Below, in pieces: positions 15,060 to 21,306 of a stretch of DNA of 64,000 nucleotides. Location of the stretch: contig NZ_CANOOQ010000001.1 in the NCBI RefSeq assembly GCF_947568225.1, positions 1,364,001-1,428,000 on the forward strand, read 5' to 3'. The translations under genes were made by a program, and so were the position numbers. This DNA comes from Faecalispora anaeroviscerum. Lineage in GTDB: Bacteria > Bacillota > Clostridia > Oscillospirales > Acutalibacteraceae. Under the pieces are notes generated by a model, which saw only the letters and a program-made list of their open reading frames with translations, was not told where the DNA came from and did no database searches. Numbering within the stretch: the stretch's first letter is position 1; each line of letters opens with the position of its first letter.

Positions 15060-15101
15060 TTGATTGCAATCACAGAAATACCTCCCACAGCCTGTTACAA
15101 T
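15060..15101 (+). promoter_or_regulatory. FNR-type promoter of the DUF1858/DUF438 operon
   Basis: TTGAT-TGCA-ATCAC at 15060-15073 (one mismatch) is followed by TACAAT at 15096-15101, with 28 nt between the central dinucleotide and the -10. Transcription should begin near 15108. The box follows the gene of the FNR-like regulator C directly. Confidence 0.82.
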
Positions 15102-15136
15102 GATGATGAAATCAGAAACAGACTGCGGGAGGTATT
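15077..15136 (+). repeat. Inverted repeat that could mask the ribosome binding site on read-through RNA
   Basis: AATACCTCCCaCAG (15077-15090) and CTGcGGGAGGTATT (15123-15136) are complementary at 13 of 14 positions. The right arm contains the Shine-Dalgarno of the TTG start at 15140. The left arm lies upstream of the -10, so RNA from the local promoter lacks it, whereas read-through RNA from the upstream fnr-like gene would contain both arms. Confidence 0.6.
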
Positions 15137-15139
15137 CTA

Positions 15140-15379
15140 TTGAAAGACAAAATTCTAGATTTAAATAAGACCGTATATGAATTATGCAGCGGTGATTCGG
15201 GAATCACTAAATTATTGGAAGCAGTTGGGTTTCGGGATATCACAAAGCCCGGAATGCTCGCAACAGCGGGCAGGTTCATGACCATTCCAAAAGGTGCAAA
15301 AATGAAGAATTTCAACCTTGAAACCATAAAGCAGACTTTTGCGGAACACGGCTACAAAATTAAGGAGGAATCCACATGA
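15140..15379 (+). CDS. DUF1858 domain protein
   Basis: A 79-residue protein starting at TTG, supported by GGGAGG 7 nt upstream. The whole chain is one DUF1858-like domain: I-L-D-L-N-K-T-V-Y-E-L at the start, G-F-R-D-I-T-K-P-G-M-L in the middle and F-M-T-I-P-K-G-A-K-M towards the end. The family is related to the N-terminal domain of ScdA and often occurs with DUF438/hemerythrin proteins. The cysteine pair seen in the ScdA type is absent here. It overlaps the next gene (DUF438) by 4 nt (ATGA), so the two are coupled and probably work together. Confidence 0.85.
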   Translation: MKDKILDLNKTVYELCSGDSGITKLLEAVGFRDITKPGMLATAGRFMTIPKGAKMKNFNLETIKQTFAEHGYKIKEEST

Positions 15380-16581
15380 GTGAGGAAATCAATAACAGGG
15401 AATATCGCCAGAAAGTTCTGAAAGAATTGATCACACAACTGCACGACGGCAAAAGTGTTGAAGAGGTCAAGGGGCAATTTGCCGCCGTGTTCGGCGGAGT
15501 ATCCGCAGAGGAAATTGCGCAGGCGGAACAGGCTCTTGTCACGAACGGCCTGCCGGTTTCTGAAATCCAGCGCCTTTGCGATGTGCACGCGGCTGTGTTC
15601 AAAGGCTCTATCGAGGAAATTCATCAGCCGTCCGACCTGTCGGAGATTCTCGGACATCCGGTCAACACTCTCAAACGTGAAAACAGAGCCATTGAAAAAT
15701 TGATCGCAGAGATTCGCAAAGAGATTCGCAAAGAGATTACCCAATCGTCCGGCGGCAAAGATGTGGAAACAGCTCTCGGGCGGCTGACCGAAATCGACCG
15801 CCATTACCTTAAAAAGGAAAATCTGCTCTTTCCCTACTTGGAGCAGTATGGCATTACCGCCCCGCCCAAGGTTATGTGGGGTGTGGACGACGAAATCCGC
15901 GAGCAACTCAAGAAAATCAACACAAGGCTTAAAACAACAGATACCTCGCAATTAAAAGAACCGATCGATGAGCTTTTCACCAAGATTGGCGAGATGATTT
16001 TTAAAGAAGAAAACATTCTGCTTCCGATGTTGCTCGAAAATCTGACACCGGACGAATGGAGTCGCATTGCCGAGGAAAGCGGCGAACTTGGCTATTGTTT
16101 GATTGACCGCGTGCCTGACTGGTCACCAGTCTCGAAAAAAGAGGACGAAACCGTGCGGCAGGAAAAAGCCGCGCCGGGTGTCATTACCCTACCGACCGGA
16201 GTACTGAGAGCCGAAGAGCTTGTGCGGATGCTCGACACTCTGCCCATTGACATTACCTTTGTGGACAAAGATGACACAGTAAAGTATTTTTCGCAGGGAG
16301 CTGAACGTGTCTTTCCACGCACAAAGGCGATTATTGGTCGGAAGGTTTCCAATTGCCATCCACCGGCAAGCGTGCACATCGTGGAAAAGCTCGTGGAGGA
16401 TTTTAAAACCGGACGGAAAGAGAGTGAAGATTTCTGGATTGACATGGGCGAAAAATATATTCTTATCCGGTATTTTGCAGTCCACAGCGAAAAGGGTGAG
16501 TATCTTGGTGTGCTGGAAGTAACACAAAATATCCGGCCTATTCAAACTATCAAGGGAGAAAAGCGCCTAGTTTCAGAGTAA
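15376..16581 (+). CDS. DUF438 - hemerythrin - PAS protein
   Basis: A 401-residue three-part protein. DUF438 covers about residues 10-80; a hemerythrin-like cation-binding domain follows (about 90-235), with ligand candidates in the G-H-P-V-N stretch, D-R-H-Y-L-K-K-E-N and F-K-E-E-N-I-L-L-P; a PAS domain ends it (about 280-395), with S-N-C-H-P-P-A-S-V-H, where Cys-His may bind a cofactor. Such proteins are taken as redox or NO/O2-responsive iron proteins in anaerobes; the PAS part suggests sensing. Two exact 12-bp copies (15709-15732) give E-I-R-K-E-I-R-K in a linker. It is translated with the DUF1858 gene under the FNR-type promoter. Confidence 0.9.
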   Translation: MSEEINNREYRQKVLKELITQLHDGKSVEEVKGQFAAVFGGVSAEEIAQAEQALVTNGLPVSEIQRLCDVHAAVFKGSIEEIHQPSDLSEILGHPVNTLKRENRAIEKLIAEIRKEIRKEITQSSGGKDVETALGRLTEIDRHYLKKENLLFPYLEQYGITAPPKVMWGVDDEIREQLKKINTRLKTTDTSQLKEPIDELFTKIGEMIFKEENILLPMLLENLTPDEWSRIAEESGELGYCLIDRVPDWSPVSKKEDETVRQEKAAPGVITLPTGVLRAEELVRMLDTLPIDITFVDKDDTVKYFSQGAERVFPRTKAIIGRKVSNCHPPASVHIVEKLVEDFKTGRKESEDFWIDMGEKYILIRYFAVHSEKGEYLGVLEVTQNIRPIQTIKGEKRLVSE

Positions 16582-16613
16582 CACAAGAATTTTTTAAAAA
16601 GGTGGTTTACAGT

Positions 16614-16955
16614 ATGGAGACACATTATTTGAAAAACATTGAATTTAAGAGCGAATTGGAGTTACCCGCGCTGGTTGAATACCAGCAGGGACAAGTTGTG
16701 AGCCGAACCCTTGCGCAGAATAAGGCTGTGAGTATTACCCTGTTCGCGTTCGACGAGAATGAAGAGATCAGCTCGCACTCATCGGATGGGGACGCGATGG
16801 TAACCGTCCTTGAAGGAACGTCGCATATTACCGTTGGGGATCAGGACTTTTCACTGGCTGAAGGAAAAACCATTGTGATGCCGGCGGGAGTCCCGCACGC
16901 TGTGGCGGCGGACGGGAGATTCAAGATGCTGCTTACGGTTGTATTTCCTCAGTAA
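16614..16955 (+). CDS. Cupin domain protein
   Basis: A 113-residue single cupin barrel. I chose the ATG at 16614, 8 nt after AAGGTGG; the in-frame GTG at 16602 lies inside that site. Motif 1 is weakened (I-S-S-H-S-S-D-G-D-A-M-V-T-V-L-E-G), retaining one histidine and a glutamate, and motif 2 reads G-K-T-I-V-M-P-A-G-V-P-H, with a histidine. A metal site with fewer ligands than usual is possible. It follows the DUF438 gene by 32 bp and precedes a ferredoxin, so it probably belongs to the same stress operon. The substrate is unknown. Confidence 0.88.
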   Translation: METHYLKNIEFKSELELPALVEYQQGQVVSRTLAQNKAVSITLFAFDENEEISSHSSDGDAMVTVLEGTSHITVGDQDFSLAEGKTIVMPAGVPHAVAADGRFKMLLTVVFPQ

Positions 16956-17008
16956 TAAACATGTTTTTACATCAATTATTTGTTACAGTTTGAAAGGATG
17001 AGAATCTT

Positions 17009-17197
17009 ATGAAAGCAAAACTTGACAGAAGCGGATGCATTTCTTGTGGACTCTGTGCGGAAACCTGCCCGGAGGTTTTCCGGATAGCTGACGACGGAGT
17101 GGCTGAAGTTCATCAGGAAAACGTCCCGAAAGAAGTGGAGGACCAAGCCATGGAAGCGCAGGATGGATGCCCCGTTTCGGTAATCACAGTCGAATAG
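17009..17197 (+). CDS. Ferredoxin, single [4Fe-4S] type
   Basis: A 62-residue ferredoxin. C10, C13 and C16 (CISCGLC) with C54 (D-G-C-P-V) are the expected ligands of one [4Fe-4S] cluster; C20 is an extra cysteine as in related archaeal and clostridial ferredoxins. The acidic surface suits electron transfer to redox enzymes in the cytoplasm. GAAAGGATG precedes the start. It ends the block that begins with DUF1858, with a terminator right after it. Possible partners in the window are the hydrogenase-like protein, Hcp and the flavodiiron-type protein. Confidence 0.93.
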   Translation: MKAKLDRSGCISCGLCAETCPEVFRIADDGVAEVHQENVPKEVEDQAMEAQDGCPVSVITVE

Positions 17198-17218
17198 AGA
17201 CAGTTTAGTTAAGTAAGA

Positions 17219-17258
17219 AAAGCGGCGGCCTGCATGAAATCGGTTGCCGCTTTATTTT
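17219..17258 (+). terminator. Terminator after the ferredoxin gene
   Basis: AAAGCGGC (17219-17226) pairs with GCCGCTTT (17246-17253), followed by ATTTTGCTTTT. It closes the 15140-17197 operon. Confidence 0.85.
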
Positions 17259-17331
17259 GCTTTTAAACGGCGTCATCGCGGTTAGCTTGAATGATACGAG
17301 CAACACAAAAATGGAAAATATTTTCCCTGCT

Positions 17332-17373
17332 GTTGCAGATGCAACAGCGGTTTCATCGCGAACGCAATATAAT
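17332..17373 (+). promoter_or_regulatory. Crp/Fnr-type promoter of the hemerythrin/hydrogenase-like operon (GTTGC class)
   Basis: GTTGC-AGAT-GCAAC at 17332-17345 extends to an 18-bp perfect palindrome (17330-17347). A perfect TATAAT lies at 17368-17373, 28 nt after the centre, so the site is at -41.5. The hemerythrin gene starts 60 bp further on. Confidence 0.85.
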
Positions 17374-17433
17374 ATTGTCATAATATTTAGTACTGAATTG
17401 TCACCGTTATGAACGATGAAGGAGGACAGAATG

Positions 17434-17844
17434 ATGAGCAACCTGGATATGTTAAAAAAACAGCATGGTGAAGTTCTGACAATGATTAAAAATATTGACA
17501 CTCTTATTATAACCGGACCTGAAGAGAAGGCAAATGAGATTGCTTACAATATCAACGCCTTGTCGGGAAAATTAAAAATGCATCTGATGTCGGAGGATCA
17601 ATTCCTATACCCTGCGCTCATGCAAAGTAAGAATCAGGCAGTAAGGAATACATCACAAAATTTCAATGACGAGATGGGCAATCTTGCGGGCTTGTTCAGT
17701 TCGTTTGTTCAACAATATAACACACCTTTTAAAATTCTCCAAAGAAAAGACTATTTTACTGCGGACAGCGGAAAAATCTTCAGCCAAATTGAGGAAAGAA
17801 TCCATCGAGAAGACGTAAAACTCTACCCATTGGTGGAAGATTGA
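17434..17844 (+). CDS. Hemerythrin-domain protein
   Basis: A 136-residue four-helix protein. AGGAGG at 17420-17425 favours the ATG at 17434 (or 17431); the ATG at 17416 lies upstream of this site. Ligand-type residues appear as K-K-Q-H-G-E-V, K-M-H-L-M-S-E-D-Q-F-L-Y-P and R-I-H-R-E-D-V-K-L-Y-P, the H/E pattern of HHE cation-binding domains that bind di-iron and react with O2, NO or peroxide. It leads a two-gene operon with the [FeFe]-hydrogenase-like gene 23 bp downstream, under the GTTGC-class promoter. Confidence 0.88.
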   Translation: MSNLDMLKKQHGEVLTMIKNIDTLIITGPEEKANEIAYNINALSGKLKMHLMSEDQFLYPALMQSKNQAVRNTSQNFNDEMGNLAGLFSSFVQQYNTPFKILQRKDYFTADSGKIFSQIEERIHREDVKLYPLVED

Positions 17845-17867
17845 AGATTAGAGTGTGAGGTAAGGAT

Positions 17868-19121
17868 ATGAATTCATACGATGAACTTGATCTGAAGCTG
17901 AAAAAAGCGGAATTTAGCGAAACGCTTCAGAGTGTATCCAAAACGATTGGAACAAATGGAGACCCTAGCGAAACTAAATTACTAAATGCGCTTTTACACC
18001 CTGAAAAAGAGCCTCTCATCATAAGAAGCGGAACATGTGAAAATTGTGCCGACAGTAAAGGTGCGTGCGAAGCTGCCTGCCTTTTTGACGCAATTAAACG
18101 CGATCATCATAACAACGTCGTGATAACCGGTAATTGTACAGGCTGCGGCGAATGCGTCAATGTTTGCCCAGAGCATGCGCTCTCCGGGCGGAAGGATTCC
18201 CTTGCTGTGCTTCATCTGCTGAAAGATAAAAAGGTACCGGTTTACGCTATGATTGCGCCTGCTTTTTCGGGGCAATTCACTGCGGATGTCTCATCCGGCA
18301 AGCTGAGAAGCGCTTTTAAATACATGGGATTTTACGGTATGGTTGAAGTGGCTCTGTTCGCAGATATTCTAACCCTGAAAGAAGCTCTCGAATTTAACCG
18401 TGAAATTCAAAATGATGAAGACTTCCTGCTTACGAGCTGCTGCTGCCCGTTATGGATTGCCCTCATTCGGAAATCCTACCAGACGATGATTCCCCACGTG
18501 CCACCGTCTGTTTCTCCAATGGTGGCCTGCGGCCGCTCTATTAAGAAAATCCACCCGGAAGCAAAAACCGTATTTATCGGTCCCTGTCTTGCGAAAAAGG
18601 CGGAGGCACGCGAACCGGATATTGCCGATGCTGTGGATTATGTTCTGACGTTTGAGGAGATTGCAGAGCTTTTTGAGCTCATGGACATCCATCCCGAAAA
18701 ATTTGAGGAAGACCAGAGCGATCATTCCTCAAGAGCGGGTCGTATTTACGCAAGAGCGTCGGGTGTCAGCGAAGCAGTGCAGGCAACGCTTGACAGGCTG
18801 AGTCCGGACAGAAAAATACCGTTGAAAGCCCAGCACGCAGATGGTGTTGTTGACTGCAAAAAGCTCCTCAAAGAAATCGCGGACGGGAATGTTCACGCGA
18901 ATTTTATCGAAGGAATGGGATGCCGCGGCGGATGCGTGGGCGGGCCGAAGTCTCTGATCGGCAAAGATGCCGCCCGTGAGGCGGTAAATCACTATGGAGA
19001 TGAGACCGACATCAAAACGCCGGCCGACAACCCGTATGTTTTGGAGTTACTTCATACGCTGGGCTATGAAACGGTGGAAAGCCTGCTTGACCGGGATAAT
19101 AATTTCACTAGAATTCTATAA
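17868..19121 (+). CDS. [FeFe]-hydrogenase-like iron-sulfur protein
   Basis: A 417-residue protein. Two [4Fe-4S] motifs come first (C57-C60-C67-C71 and C90-C93-C96-C100). The H-cluster motifs of [FeFe] hydrogenases follow: T-S-C-C-C-P-L-W (189-196; family T-S-C-C-P-x-W), G-P-C-L-A-K-K-A-E (238 on; family M-P-C-x-x-K-K-x-E) and G-M-G-C-R-G-G-C (C352, C356). The extra cysteine in motif 1 and Gly for Met in motif 2 set it apart from the main catalytic group; the short length resembles sensory or group C/D relatives. No PAS domain is fused. Co-transcription with hemerythrin suggests a role in gas sensing or reduction rather than bulk H2 metabolism (inference). Confidence 0.88.
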   Translation: MNSYDELDLKLKKAEFSETLQSVSKTIGTNGDPSETKLLNALLHPEKEPLIIRSGTCENCADSKGACEAACLFDAIKRDHHNNVVITGNCTGCGECVNVCPEHALSGRKDSLAVLHLLKDKKVPVYAMIAPAFSGQFTADVSSGKLRSAFKYMGFYGMVEVALFADILTLKEALEFNREIQNDEDFLLTSCCCPLWIALIRKSYQTMIPHVPPSVSPMVACGRSIKKIHPEAKTVFIGPCLAKKAEAREPDIADAVDYVLTFEEIAELFELMDIHPEKFEEDQSDHSSRAGRIYARASGVSEAVQATLDRLSPDRKIPLKAQHADGVVDCKKLLKEIADGNVHANFIEGMGCRGGCVGGPKSLIGKDAAREAVNHYGDETDIKTPADNPYVLELLHTLGYETVESLLDRDNNFTRIL

Positions 19122-19170
19122 ACAAATTTTTACAACTGTTTATTTCCACTGAACTATGCTATGCCAAATA

Positions 19171-19224
19171 CAAGCGACCACCTCCTGTTGTAGGATAAAT
19201 CTTACAGCAGGAGGTGGTCGCTTG
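19171..19224 (+). repeat. Long hairpin with a 17-bp perfect stem
   Basis: CAAGCGACCACCTCCTG (19171-19187) and CAGGAGGTGGTCGCTTG (19208-19224) are perfectly complementary, and the 20-nt centre folds further (TGTA/TACA, GAT/ATC). There is no U-run after it. The right arm contains AGGAGG placed 7 nt before a TTG, so the hairpin would mask a ribosome binding site. Confidence 0.7.
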
Positions 19225-19317
19225 GTATATACGCACATAAGTTGGTACTGGACACTCTGCCCGTATTGTGATGAAAAACTAAGGTCACTGAAGAGCTGTA
19301 ACCCAACAGTGACCTAA
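19222..19317 (+). CDS. Possible small Cys-pair peptide behind the hairpin
   Basis: A 31-codon frame starting at TTG (19222), 7 nt after AGGAGG. The peptide contains W-Y-W-T-L-C-P-Y-C-D-E-K-L, a C-x-x-C knuckle like the first half of small cysteine-rich KTR-type proteins found in mobile elements; the second cysteine pair is missing. It could be a leader peptide, a truncated zinc-ribbon gene or chance. The frame ends inside the terminator of the convergent flavodiiron-type gene. Confidence 0.3.
   Translation: MVYTHISWYWTLCPYCDEKLRSLKSCNPTVT
19270..19315 (-). terminator. Terminator of the hcp operon
   Basis: AGGTCACTG (19282-19290) pairs with CAGTGACCT (19307-19315); on the minus strand the stem is followed by TAGTTTTTC. 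It lies 12 bp after the stop codon of the gene at 19327. Confidence 0.8.
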
Positions 19318-19326
19318 AAGTGCTTC

Positions 19327-20025
19327 CTATTTTATTTTATCTCTGTAAAGCGTCATGATAGCGGGGAACTTGTTTTCAAGAACTAATCCGTGTCCAGGCG
19401 CAATCATTTGAATCGGCAAATTCGCCAAGTCTAAAACAATCTCTTTTTCTGCTTTCGAAGCAGGTTCAAATACTTTATCGTAATAGCTTTCTGTCGCGTC
19501 CAGAAGCGTAGCCGTCGGGTAATCATGGTCTACTGGAGGTTCTGCTGCCGCATACTGCCCAAACAAATCGTTGGAGAAAAGAATGTTATTCGTGTTCCAG
19601 AAAGTAACCATGTTATCATCCCAGTGCAGTCCCGGAGTCTCATAAAATGTGAACTTGTATTCTCCGCATTCGATGGCTTCGCCGGTTCGAACAACTTGAA
19701 AACTGGCTTTTGGAAGTCCGCCGATGAGACGTTTTTTACAGGCCGCCGTGCAGAAGATAGGAGTTTCGGGGTATCGTTGCAGCACATCTGGCAAGGCGCC
19801 GCTATGGTCTTCTTCGGAATGATTCAGAATAATTGCGTCCAGTGGCTTTTCCCCAATAATCGAAGCGATTTCCTCCGTTAGCATGGAAGTAGCCCTGTCG
19901 GGGAGAGTATCAATTAAAACGTTTGCTTCCCCCGTAATAAGGTAAGCTAAAAAAGAAAATTCCTTATCTGGCTTTATAATCGTTTTTCCGATTGTGTAAC
20001 ATTGCTCTGATATTTTATACTTCAT
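19327..20025 (-). CDS. Stand-alone flavodiiron-type metallo-beta-lactamase-fold protein
   Basis: A 232-residue protein equal to the N-terminal domain of flavodiiron proteins (FprA/ROO), without the flavodoxin domain. H-S-E-E-D-H-S-G is the H-x-E-x-D-H di-iron motif; E-T-P-G-L-H-W-D-D-N, F-S-N-D-L-F-G-Q-Y and A-P-G-H-G supply further ligands. Full flavodiiron enzymes reduce O2 to water or NO to N2O with electrons through FMN; this short form would need an external flavin or ferredoxin-type donor. AGGAGG precedes the ATG. It is the last gene of the Hcp operon (DUF488, Hcp, unknown, hemerythrin, this gene), which supports an NO or O2 detoxifying role. Confidence 0.88.
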   Translation of the reverse strand: MKYKISEQCYTIGKTIIKPDKEFSFLAYLITGEANVLIDTLPDRATSMLTEEIASIIGEKPLDAIILNHSEEDHSGALPDVLQRYPETPIFCTAACKKRLIGGLPKASFQVVRTGEAIECGEYKFTFYETPGLHWDDNMVTFWNTNNILFSNDLFGQYAAAEPPVDHDYPTATLLDATESYYDKVFEPASKAEKEIVLDLANLPIQMIAPGHGLVLENKFPAIMTLYRDKIK

Positions 20026-20096
20026 GATTTCGCCTCCTAAATGTATGATTATTCAAAATATTTATAGTTACTACGAATTTCATTTTGCCCCAAAAG

Positions 20097-20633
20097 CTAT
20101 TCTTTAGCAGTGTAGGAATACCGTTCCATGAAAAAGTCTTCGCGGTTCATTTTTTCCGCCAACTCAGTCATCTTCTGAACCACATCGGGATCAAGATTCT
20201 TTTCTGCATAGGGATATACAACCGTATTTTCCTTTTCAATGTGGCGCTCCAGCAAATTGCAGTAGCCGACGGCGTTGGCGATGATGTTAAGCATACTCAT
20301 GTTAGAACTAGTCTTTTCATATTCATCCAGTGCCTTTTCCAAGTCCGTCACCAGAAGCCTTGCCCAATCGTGTTCCACCAACATGCCGTGCTGGACAAGG
20401 TTGACCGCAACGCCGCCCATACGGTCAAGCATTTCTTTGAACAGAATTTTTTCTTCTTTTCCATGATGATGTCCGTCCGCATAATCACGAATAAATTGAA
20501 CCATACTGCGAAACTCCGCAATAGGAATATTATGATTCTCCACGCAATTCGCACATGTATTTCGAACATAACCGCAGAATTCCAAAATGCGGTCATGCTC
20601 TTCTTTCAGAGACTCGAAAATTGTTGTACTCAT
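20097..20633 (-). CDS. Hemerythrin-domain protein
   Basis: A 178-residue hemerythrin-like protein with clear ligand motifs: K-E-E-H-D-R-I near the start, D-G-H-H-H-G-K-E-E-K-I-L-F, L-V-E-H-D-W-A-R and L-E-R-H-I-E-K-E-N-T-V-V-Y-P-Y. This is the seven-ligand di-iron pattern of the HHE family, and the form with H-H-H-x-K-E-E is common in anaerobes, where it binds O2 or NO. C-N-C pairs near residue 30 (T-C-A-N-C) are unusual. It starts 3 bp before the stop of the gene upstream and belongs to the hcp operon. Confidence 0.92.
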   Translation of the reverse strand: MSTTIFESLKEEHDRILEFCGYVRNTCANCVENHNIPIAEFRSMVQFIRDYADGHHHGKEEKILFKEMLDRMGGVAVNLVQHGMLVEHDWARLLVTDLEKALDEYEKTSSNMSMLNIIANAVGYCNLLERHIEKENTVVYPYAEKNLDPDVVQKMTELAEKMNREDFFMERYSYTAKE

Positions 20634-20636
20634 AAG

Positions 20637-21251
20637 TTACCCTCTTGAAATCCGGAATGTGCGGTTACCAAGCTGCTCAAACAAAACCGGTTTTTGAAAC
20701 AGAAAACCTTTGACCCATTCGGCACGCAAACGATAAAAGACATCTGCATCTGCGCCAAGTGCTTTCCAATAGGCTTCGTGGATATCACCGACGTAATTCC
20801 AAACGACCTCATCCTGACTTTCGGCCTGAACCTCTACTGCACTGTCGCATGGCATTCCGTCCAGAAGGGAATCGGTCATTTCTGTGTAAATCTGTGTACA
20901 GTCAGACTCCGATGGGAGCGATGCCCCCTTTTCCTGCCCATCCTTGTAAAACACAGATAAAATGTCCTTGCTTCTTTCTTCATGGCCGCATAAAAGCTGT
21001 GTTACCGCATAAGCCAAACGGTTTTCAACGCATGCAACGCGCTCAGAGAGCCAGCCGTGAATATTGGTTTCATCGACGATTTCTTCCAGTGAACCCTGTT
21101 CAAGTTCCCCGTATTTCTGATTGATCTCCTGTCGCAGTCCTTCTTTCCACCCATGTGATTCGGAAAGAGTCAGAACAGCCTGAACGAGAGATTCCTGCCC
21201 TTTTATTTTCTGATACATCCACTCGTGGATAGGGCCTAAAAATGCGCTCAT
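20637..21251 (-). CDS. Uncharacterised protein of the hcp operon
   Basis: A 204-residue, probably soluble and mostly helical protein that I do not recognise. The C-terminal part (DIHEAYWKALGADADVFYRL) is its most distinctive stretch; no metal motif, signal peptide or membrane helix is evident. A ribosome site (AGGAGGACATGAA) precedes the ATG. It lies between hcp and the hemerythrin gene, behind an internal terminator (21266-21301), so its level is probably lower than that of Hcp. A role in cofactor loading or maturation of the iron proteins around it is only a guess. Confidence 0.75.
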   Translation of the reverse strand: MSAFLGPIHEWMYQKIKGQESLVQAVLTLSESHGWKEGLRQEINQKYGELEQGSLEEIVDETNIHGWLSERVACVENRLAYAVTQLLCGHEERSKDILSVFYKDGQEKGASLPSESDCTQIYTEMTDSLLDGMPCDSAVEVQAESQDEVVWNYVGDIHEAYWKALGADADVFYRLRAEWVKGFLFQKPVLFEQLGNRTFRISRG

Positions 21252-21265
21252 TTCATGTCCTCCTA

Positions 21266-21301
21266 TAAAAAGGACCGGTGCGGTGTTACCGCACCGGTCC
21301 T
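21266..21301 (-). terminator. Terminator inside the hcp operon
   Basis: A perfect 14-bp stem, AGGACCGGTGCGGT / ACCGCACCGGTCCT (21271-21284 with 21288-21301), followed on the minus strand by TTTTTATAGG. It lies 5 bp after the hcp stop and directly before the ribosome site of the next gene, so it should lower expression of the distal genes. Confidence 0.85.
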
Positions 21302-21306
21302 GCCGT

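Noticed and set aside
19171..19224. 17-bp hairpin read as a terminator of the hydrogenase-like gene
   Set aside because: No U-run follows on either strand within a useful distance.
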